This document shows, piece by piece, positions 58,401 to 64,000 of a stretch of DNA of 64,000 nt (position 1 is the stretch's first letter; each line of letters opens with the position of its first letter). Where the stretch lies: contig NZ_JAHQYH010000007.1 of assembly GCF_019061205.1 (NCBI RefSeq), forward strand, positions 21,298-85,297, written 5' to 3'. The stretch comes from Apilactobacillus waqarii. GTDB lineage: Bacteria; Bacillota; Bacilli; Lactobacillales; Lactobacillaceae. The notes under the pieces are model-generated. The model was not told the origin of the DNA. It did not search any database and worked only from the letters and a program-made list of their open reading frames with translations. The translations under genes and the position numbers were made by a program.

Positions 58401-61400
58401 TTGTTAGGATCAGTAACGTGGTTACCTTCCTTACCATCTGAAGCGAATGCTTTGGCACCGTCTTGAGCAGCCTTAGCAGCAGCATCTTGAACAGTTGCAT
58501 AAGCATCAGCGTAGATTTGAGCGTATGGCTTAAATTCATCTGGTACTTGACCGGCATTTGTAACCTTATCTAAACCATTCTTACCATCTGCTAATGCAGC
58601 CTTAGCGGCAGCAGCAGCAGCTTTAGCAGCGCCTTGTACATCTGGATCAGTTGATGTTTCACCTTGAGTAGGTTGAGCGTCGTCACCATTGTTTAGAACG
58701 TTGTCACGAGCAGCGGCAGCAGCCTTAGCAATTTCAACACCCTTTTGGTAACTTGCATCTGGGTTGCTTGAGAAGTCACCTGATGGGTTATTGATAGCAG
58801 CTTGGTAACCAGCAGTAGCTTGGTTGTAACCATTGCTGTGAGCATCCTTAGCAGCTTGTGCATCTTCAGTTGGGTTAGCAGCGGATAGACCTTGGGCAAA
58901 GTCTTCAACACCAGCATGTGCAGCAGCCTTAGCATCTGCATTAGCCTTGTCGTAAGCAGCCTTGTAAGCAGGGCTTACGTTGGTTGGTTCGTTAGTAGCA
59001 CCAGTTTTACCGTCAGCGTAACCAGCCTTAGCACCAGCGTATGCTTGAGCAGCAGTGTCATCGTTAGGAACGAACTTACCATCCTTGGTAGTACCGTATT
59101 GGGCATCCTTGGTTGGGTCGTCTAACTTAGCATCTGTAATACCCTTAGCAGCCTTAGTAGCAGCATCGTTGTAAGCAGCTTGTTCCTTAGGTGTAGCATT
59201 CTTGTAAGCATTTGAGTTTGCAGCAGTTGCAGCAGTACCACCGTTTGCAGCAGTATCTTGAGCAGCGTTATCTACAGCAGCCTTGTACTTGTCGTATGCG
59301 GCATCAAATGTCTTATCGTATTGATCAGAAGGAGTAACACCTTGTGGAGTTGGGTAGTGACCGTTTACCTTTTCAGGTTTACCAGTACCGTCAGTTGCTT
59401 TGTCGTATGCTTGTTGAGCAGCTTGGTAACCAGCAGCGGCAATACCAGTTGGTTGTGATTCACCGTTACCGAATGCGTCAGCACCCTTACCGAATGCATC
59501 ACCAGCAGATTCAATTGCTTGAACAAATGCAGCTTGCTTCAATGGATCGTTTGGATACTTAGCTTGTGCAGCTTGGTTAGCATCGTTCTTCAATTCGTCA
59601 CCAGTCTTACCAGCATATAGATCAGGGTGATCTGTGTATTCGGTTTGACCAGCGTCGGCAGCTGACTTGATATTGTCATAAGCAGCTTGTTGGTTTGGAG
59701 TCAAGTTAGCTTTACCAGTTGAAGTACCATTTACAGCATCTTCAGCAGCCTTTTGGATTGCGGCAGCATCGTCAACACCTTGCTTGTATGCAGGGTTGTT
59801 AGCTTGCTTAGTAGCATCAGCATGGTTTGCTAGTCCGTCGTTCAAACCAGCAAGAGCAGCGTTTTGAGCATTGTTGTAAGCAGCCTTATCAGCTGGGTTA
59901 TTTGGTTGTTGAGCCTTGTTACCATTACCAAAGTCAGTTAATCCCTTAGCAGCAGCATCCTTAGCAGACTTGTATGCTTGAGCATATGCTAATTGATCAG
60001 CTGGACTGTATTGGCTTTGATCTGCAGGCTTGTCATTATTGTTGTGGTTAATTGCATCGCTGTAAGCATTAGATGCAGCAATGTATGCGTCATCCATATC
60101 TGACTTGTTGTCAGGGTTGTTGTATCCATTTGCGTTTGCTAGGTCAGCAGCCTTGTCAGGTTGACCGTTTGCAACGTTTTGACTACCTTGAGCAGCAGCC
60201 ACAGCGTTTTGAACGTTTTGTGCTTGTTGCTTAGCAATTGCATAAATTGGTGAGTCGCTCTTAGGATCATTTTGATCTGAAGCAGGTGTTTGTGAACCAT
60301 CCTTCATACCAGCTAATGCATCCTTGTAAGCTTGAGCTTGAGCAGGATCACTGAATGTTTGAGTAGCCTTGGTTGGATCAGTAATTCCATTTGCAAAGTC
60401 CTTAGCGGCAGCTTGGTATGCAGCTTGTAGTGCATTTCCAGCTTTAATACCAGCTTGTTCGTTTGCGTTTGAAGGATCTGAATTACCTGACTTACCACTT
60501 AATGCTTCGGCCATACCCTTGTTAGTGTCATGCTTAGCAGCATCGTATACAGCTTGTTGAGCTTTGTTATCGTCACTTGGACGAGCAGCAGCTGAACTTG
60601 GGTTTGCAATTGAATCTTGACCAGCCTTGTTAGCATCTACAGCATCTTGGATTGCTTTTTGGTAAGCAGCCTTGAAGTCTGGACTTTGTGAGTCAAAGTC
60701 AGCCGGACGGTCTGCCTTTGTAGCATTTCCGTTCTTAGCCTTAACTGCAGCCACGGCAGCAGCGTAACCCTTGAAGGCGTCAGTAGCTTTTTGGTCCCCT
60801 TGAAGGTCAGAAGGGACGTTGTTTGCATCTGGAGTAGCTTGTGACTTAGCTTCCTTAACACCCTTTTGGTCAGCTCGTCCTTGAGCGTAAGCCTTTTGGT
60901 AAGCTGGAGTCTTCTTAGCTAATTCGTCGCTACTCATTGGTTGTGTAGTTGGGTCACTTAGACCTTGTTCATAACCATCATTTGCATCAGTAACACCTTG
61001 AGCGTAGGCCTTCTTAGCTGGGTCTGTGCTGTTTAGATCGGAAGCAACATCCGCATTTGACTTCTTACCGTTCAATGCGTCGTTAGCACCACGAGCTGCT
61101 TCACCGGCTGCCTTAGCATCTTTAAATGCTTGTTGGTCAGCTGGATCTGAGTTATCTGCTGTAACACTAGGATTATCATCCTTACCAGCGTTATAACCCT
61201 TGATAGCATCATTGTAAGCATTCATGTATGATTGCTTGTCTGATACACCAGCAGGAACGTCATTAATGCTATTAATTCTTGAAGGTTCAGTACCATTAGC
61301 AGAGGTATTTGCAGCCTTGATTGCATCCATTGCATCCTTCTTAGCTAATGCTTGTGAGTTAGCAACAGCGTATACAGGTGATTTATCATTAGCATTCGTT

Positions 61401-64000
61401 CTACCTTGAGCTCCGTCAGCGATTGCCTTCAAAGCTTCTTGGTATACTGGGTCATTTGCATTGGCTGGGTTTGAAGCCTTAGTTGGGTCAGTAATACCAT
61501 TAGCATAATCCTTAACAGCAGCTTCGTACTTAGCCTTGTCGTTAGCACCAGCTTGTTGACCAGCTTTTTCGTTACCATTATTAGTATCTGCAACTGATTT
61601 GCCAGTTAATCCTTCTGCATAACCCTTGCTTGCATCAGCTCTAGCAGCATCGTATACAGCAGCTTGAGCTGGGTCACTTGGACGAGCAGCAGCTGAACTT
61701 GGGTTAGCAACGGAATCTTGTCCAGCCTTGTTAGCGTCTACAGCATCTTGGATTGCCTTTTGGTAAGCAGCCTTGAAATCTGAAGATTGTGAATCAAAAT
61801 CAGTTGGACGGTCAGCCTTAGTAGCATCGCCCTTAGCAGCCTTAACTGCAGCTACGGCAGCAGCGTAACCCTTGTAAGCGTCAGCAGCTGGTTTGTTATT
61901 TGAGATGTTACTTGGTACGTTGTTAGCATCTGGAGTTGATTGTGACTTAGCAGCATCAACACCGGCCTTGTCAGCTTGTCCTTGAGCGTAAGCCTTTTGG
62001 TAAGCAGGAGTTTGCTTAGCTAAATCGTCATTACTCATTGGATTTGCATCGCTTAGACCTTGTGCGTAACCGTTGTTAGCTTGAGTAACACCTTGAGCAT
62101 AGGCCTTCGTAGCTGGATCGTCGCTGTTTAGATCACCGGCAACATCATCGTTTGACTTCTTACCACTCAATGCATCGTTTGCACCACGAATAGCATCACC
62201 AGCAGCCTTACCAGCATTAAATGCGTTTTGGTCAGCAGTGTCATTGTTATCAGGTTGAGCTGATGTATTGTTCTTACCAGCGTTGTAACCATTGATAGCG
62301 TCGTTGTAAGCATTCATGTATGATTGCTTATCCTTAGCTGGAGTTTGAGCTAGTCTTGGATCGCTTAGGTCATTGATTGGTTGTGGGTCAGTACCCTTAG
62401 CAGCATCCTTAGCGATTTCTGCTTGAGCATCCTTTGAACCTAATGCTTGTGAGTATGCAACAGCATATACAGGTGATTGGTTATCTTCAGATGTTTGATT
62501 AGTGTTACCAGTCTTTACATCATTCAATGCTTTCAATGCTTCTTGATATACAGGATCGGTTTTATCAGCTGTGTGTGTAGCTTGGCTAGGATCAGTAATA
62601 CCATTAGCAAAGTCAGCTAAAGCATCATCATATTTTTGCTTGTCAGCAGCACCCTTGTTGTTACCTTGAGTTTCGCTAGCATTATTGCTGTCTGATACTG
62701 GTTTACCAGTTAATCCTTCAGCATAACCCTTTTGAGCGTCATTTGCAGCAGCCTTGTAAACGTCGGCTAATGCAGCAGGAACTGGGGCTTGAGTATTTGT
62801 ACTATCTGGAGTTAATTGTGAAGCAATACCTTGTTCAGCAGCTTGCTTAGCATCTTCTAACGCAGCGTTGTAAGCGTTGTTGTATGATGCAGGCTTGGTT
62901 GAATCATTGCTTTCAGGTAGTGAGTCTAGGTCCTTACCCTTAGCAGCCTTAACCGCAGCGATAGCATCAGCAGCACCCTTAGCGGCATCTGAGCCATCAG
63001 AATTACCGTTTTCAGCACTTTGGAAACCAGCCTTATCGTTAGCAGCAGCAGCAGCACCAGTGTTATATGCGTCTGTAGAGTTGGCTGGATCAGCAGCATT
63101 ACCCTTCAATGCAGCAAGATAACCTTGTTTAGCATCGTCGTAACCCTTAGTATAGTTAGAATCACTTTGGGTATTAGCCTTACCATCGGTAAATGCCTTA
63201 GCACCTTGAACCTTTAGTCCATCAGCCTTGGCAGCTTCGAAGGCAGCTGAACCAACAGCATCATCCTTGATACCAGCAGAAGCAGCAGTAGCAGTTGGGT
63301 CAGTGTTTTGGTATGCCTTAACAGCAGCAGCGTATGCCTTGTCGTATACGTCCTTGTTGTTGGCGTTACCATCAGTAGGAGCTAACTGGCTTCCAGTCTT
63401 TCCGGCCTTAACGTCAGCCTTAGCTTGAGCAATAGCAGCTTGAGTGTCAGCGTAAGCTTTTTGTTCTGTTGGTAAGTCATCGTTACCAGTAGCAGTATCA
63501 GGGCTCTTATCTGCAGCAGCACCATCAGTTAATGCTTTTGCGTAGTTGTAACCTTCAACAGCAGCGGCTGGAGAAGTTGGAGCACCTTGACCCTTCATTG
63601 CAGCTTCGTAACCATCCTTAGCAGCGTTGAAACCGTCTAATTGTTTACCAGTTAAACCTTGAGAAGCGCTTGGGTCTTCTGGGTTCTTGGCGTTCTTAAG
63701 AGCGGCGATTCCTTGACCGTAAGCGAAACCATCTTTAGTTGCTTGATCAGCGTTAGCTGGAGCTTGGTCAGTTGGTTTAGCCTTTTCACCTTGCGCTTTT
63801 CCGTCATTAAAGTTGTTGTAAGCGCTAGTGTAGTCAGAATTCTTGTTAGTTGATGAAGCTTGTTTACCATTTTCAGCATCACTTACACCCTTGGCAATGT
63901 TGTAACCCATCTTGTATGCAGGTGTTTGGTTTGCAGCAGGTGTGTCAGAACTACCTGCTTGACTAGCAGCAGTCGCACCGGCAGCAGCATCATCCTTAAC
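55484..64000 (-). CDS. Giant secreted helical-repeat protein G4, C-terminal 2,838 aa (5' end outside window)
   Basis: The frame stays open to the window end: the 90 bases upstream of the first visible Met (63910) encode 30 further in-frame residues with the same Ala/Ser/Gly character. The gene is therefore truncated by the window and its signal peptide is not seen. The visible part is Ala/Asn/Asp/Lys-rich helical repeats with Y--GY--A--GY--G motifs like those of G3, including a ~367-aa super-repeat. The last ~430 residues align with the G3 end: an IPVP-G-DP-AYR segment, a basic helical region (HSATYARTF), PRYIYNV, and two basic beta modules ending GITRLYVG and TSNKT. There is no LPXTG signal. 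Together with G3 it forms a paralogous pair sharing stalk and anchor. Its role is presumably the same as G3's. Confidence 0.9.
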   Translation of the reverse strand, partial: VKDDAAAGATAASQAGSSDTPAANQTPAYKMGYNIAKGVSDAENGKQASSTNKNSDYTSAYNNFNDGKAQGEKAKPTDQAPANADQATKDGFAYGQGIAALKNAKNPEDPSASQGLTGKQLDGFNAAKDGYEAAMKGQGAPTSPAAAVEGYNYAKALTDGAAADKSPDTATGNDDLPTEQKAYADTQAAIAQAKADVKAGKTGSQLAPTDGNANNKDVYDKAYAAAVKAYQNTDPTATAASAGIKDDAVGSAAFEAAKADGLKVQGAKAFTDGKANTQSDSNYTKGYDDAKQGYLAALKGNAADPANSTDAYNTGAAAAANDKAGFQSAENGNSDGSDAAKGAADAIAAVKAAKGKDLDSLPESNDSTKPASYNNAYNAALEDAKQAAEQGIASQLTPDSTNTQAPVPAALADVYKAAANDAQKGYAEGLTGKPVSDSNNASETQGNNKGAADKQKYDDALADFANGITDPSQATHTADKTDPVYQEALKALNDVKTGNTNQTSEDNQSPVYAVAYSQALGSKDAQAEIAKDAAKGTDPQPINDLSDPRLAQTPAKDKQSYMNAYNDAINGYNAGKNNTSAQPDNNDTADQNAFNAGKAAGDAIRGANDALSGKKSNDDVAGDLNSDDPATKAYAQGVTQANNGYAQGLSDANPMSNDDLAKQTPAYQKAYAQGQADKAGVDAAKSQSTPDANNVPSNISNNKPAADAYKGYAAAVAAVKAAKGDATKADRPTDFDSQSSDFKAAYQKAIQDAVDANKAGQDSVANPSSAAARPSDPAQAAVYDAARADASKGYAEGLTGKSVADTNNGNEKAGQQAGANDKAKYEAAVKDYANGITDPTKASNPANANDPVYQEALKAIADGAQGRTNANDKSPVYAVANSQALAKKDAMDAIKAANTSANGTEPSRINSINDVPAGVSDKQSYMNAYNDAIKGYNAGKDDNPSVTADNSDPADQQAFKDAKAAGEAARGANDALNGKKSNADVASDLNSTDPAKKAYAQGVTDANDGYEQGLSDPTTQPMSSDELAKKTPAYQKAYAQGRADQKGVKEAKSQATPDANNVPSDLQGDQKATDAFKGYAAAVAAVKAKNGNATKADRPADFDSQSPDFKAAYQKAIQDAVDANKAGQDSIANPSSAAARPSDDNKAQQAVYDAAKHDTNKGMAEALSGKSGNSDPSNANEQAGIKAGNALQAAYQAAAKDFANGITDPTKATQTFSDPAQAQAYKDALAGMKDGSQTPASDQNDPKSDSPIYAIAKQQAQNVQNAVAAAQGSQNVANGQPDKAADLANANGYNNPDNKSDMDDAYIAASNAYSDAINHNNNDKPADQSQYSPADQLAYAQAYKSAKDAAAKGLTDFGNGNKAQQPNNPADKAAYNNAQNAALAGLNDGLANHADATKQANNPAYKQGVDDAAAIQKAAEDAVNGTSTGKANLTPNQQAAYDNIKSAADAGQTEYTDHPDLYAGKTGDELKNDANQAAQAKYPNDPLKQAAFVQAIESAGDAFGKGADAFGNGESQPTGIAAAGYQAAQQAYDKATDGTGKPEKVNGHYPTPQGVTPSDQYDKTFDAAYDKYKAAVDNAAQDTAANGGTAATAANSNAYKNATPKEQAAYNDAATKAAKGITDAKLDDPTKDAQYGTTKDGKFVPNDDTAAQAYAGAKAGYADGKTGATNEPTNVSPAYKAAYDKANADAKAAAHAGVEDFAQGLSAANPTEDAQAAKDAHSNGYNQATAGYQAAINNPSGDFSSNPDASYQKGVEIAKAAAAARDNVLNNGDDAQPTQGETSTDPDVQGAAKAAAAAAKAALADGKNGLDKVTNAGQVPDEFKPYAQIYADAYATVQDAAAKAAQDGAKAFASDGKEGNHVTDPNNKSVDAVANQEGYKDAQDGYQDAQTNPDAVASNPNTGSVNGDEAAKGAAAAFNDVAGKNNAKPGDHATSDNNPVYEAAYQKALAEGKENASDGAEALFDNNNTNSTANAATLAKPNATTAYDKAFNKGLENAKNALSDAQADDPSKDAQYNGDNANTDAGNVYHATQDAYKAVLNGEQPLTASQLAAKDPVYAAAYKNALSRAQTASTNGATDTSDNGSSYAPNALAQAVYEKARSGANKAYQDALANKDPELKNHNGIDKSSVAYQATQNAINDYLKNNGNAKEDPTAAGMDPANAQAYKAYYEKAKAAVAQAATDGVNAYLGGKAINDVPSVEGDNAGLGQVAKEAAGRAEKGHEDAVNNGGRVSDANQPIAKDSAYLTGLKGAQDAAKGVGEAMADSTKQPDANAPQAEKDGFNGTVDGYNKAATDGSIKPEDIDAYIADNLGDKSIAYRDAFKNAYLDGLKVAKAGADAANANEPDATNGQNGAAQKAQSQGYKDATNAFLDKLHGVDDKDATSNTPAAVAGRQRASQYVLALQDVAEGHPNTGSSDPDYQKGLATAEAAVAQAVADAKANKQLPADLSQIPVPEGSDPVAYRDAYAGILSGFYNGYNSKSTDSGSTDAYYNIAFGIGYAKGKASIPTDTSAPLDFWKNTKAPKITDPAVAKAYKEQYAQAKAGFYDALYKRGSKSNNEYYKESYKTAMDGLAGMRLAAKGDTKANRNILKTKDAAFVSGYNGYLKGIEAAKRTLKKNKKLSAKDLLNKDKVYTYTFKQGLKHETKIQRSHGRKAGVNKALERRAIPKDIYTHHSATYARTFVATYKKEMKRHMPRYIYNVGTIFTHNHVKFTRHTRIREYAYSTRYNSTVFRVVGVKYYKNRIPRYRLSNGAVVTASQMVQNAYYKKHFKKYRVIKPTGVLIHTGKTFSKRNSVRRLYRGEVFHVRKVVKFHGITRLYVGKNEYITSNKTFVKAVIK
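59970..62990 (-). repeat. G4: three tandem copies of a ~367-aa super-repeat, two very similar
   Basis: The SP[VI]YA element occurs near 62470, 61375 and 60245, and the GYAEGLTGK-type element near 62710, 61612 and 60500, all spaced about 1.1 kb. The DFDSQS--FKAAYQKAIQDA block is present in the last two (anchor positions 61801 and 60700, 1,101 bp apart) with very similar DNA. It is more diverged in the first (near 62900). This indicates one recent duplication on top of an older one. Confidence 0.82.

Overview
The window looks like a chromosomal region of a low-GC lactic acid bacterium, most likely Apilactobacillus (A. kunkeei type) or a close Lactobacillaceae relative. I base this on the AT-rich sequence, strong Gram-positive ribosome binding sites, KxYKxGKxW-like signal peptides, DUF5776-like C-terminal modules, and above all a tandem cluster of giant secreted-protein genes. 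From memory, giant extracellular proteins of 3,000-9,000 residues are known in A. kunkeei; I could not check this by search.

Layout. Positions 1-240 hold a small unidentified 76-aa gene on the minus strand. It diverges from a two-gene plus-strand operon (395-3546) encoding two GT4-type glycosyltransferases of the GtfA/TagE kind, which O-glycosylate secreted proteins in lactobacilli. A bidirectional terminator separates the operon from four consecutive giant genes, all on the minus strand. They encode 3,062 aa (G1), 5,648 aa (G2), 8,338 aa (G3) and at least 2,838 aa (G4, its N-terminus lying beyond the window end). Together they fill 59,670 bp, 93% of the window. Each is a separate transcription unit with its own terminator, and the G1, G2 and G3 starts have their own leader and strong ribosome binding site.

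Architecture. G1, G2 and G3 start with the same ~50-residue signal peptide, with NDKKI then KVKK-x-WVVVS at residues 12-28. All four end in basic beta-rich modules with a GITRLY-GxxxY-TSNKT signature and have no C-terminal LPXTG sorting signal. The stalks between differ. G1 has short beta repeats and then about 2,115 residues of Ser/Ala-rich, proline-free predicted helix. G2 has a beta-helix head and about 15 beta-rich units of 135-210 aa. G3 has a similar beta-helix head followed by about 7,000 residues of Tyr/Gly/Ala helical repeats with nested periodicity (16 copies of 105 aa; a ~785-aa super-repeat). G4 is built from the same kind of helical repeat, with a ~367-aa super-repeat. The cluster therefore looks like a set of heads, stalks and anchors that duplicated and diverged.

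How it may work together (inference): the giants are exported through their shared signal type, probably glycosylated by the two adjacent transferases on Ser/Thr-rich stalks, and held at or shed from the wall by the basic C-terminal modules. Direct TTAAG repeats spaced 11 bp apart upstream of G2 and G3 suggest shared control by an OmpR-family response regulator. I saw no RNA genes, insertion sequences or CRISPR arrays.
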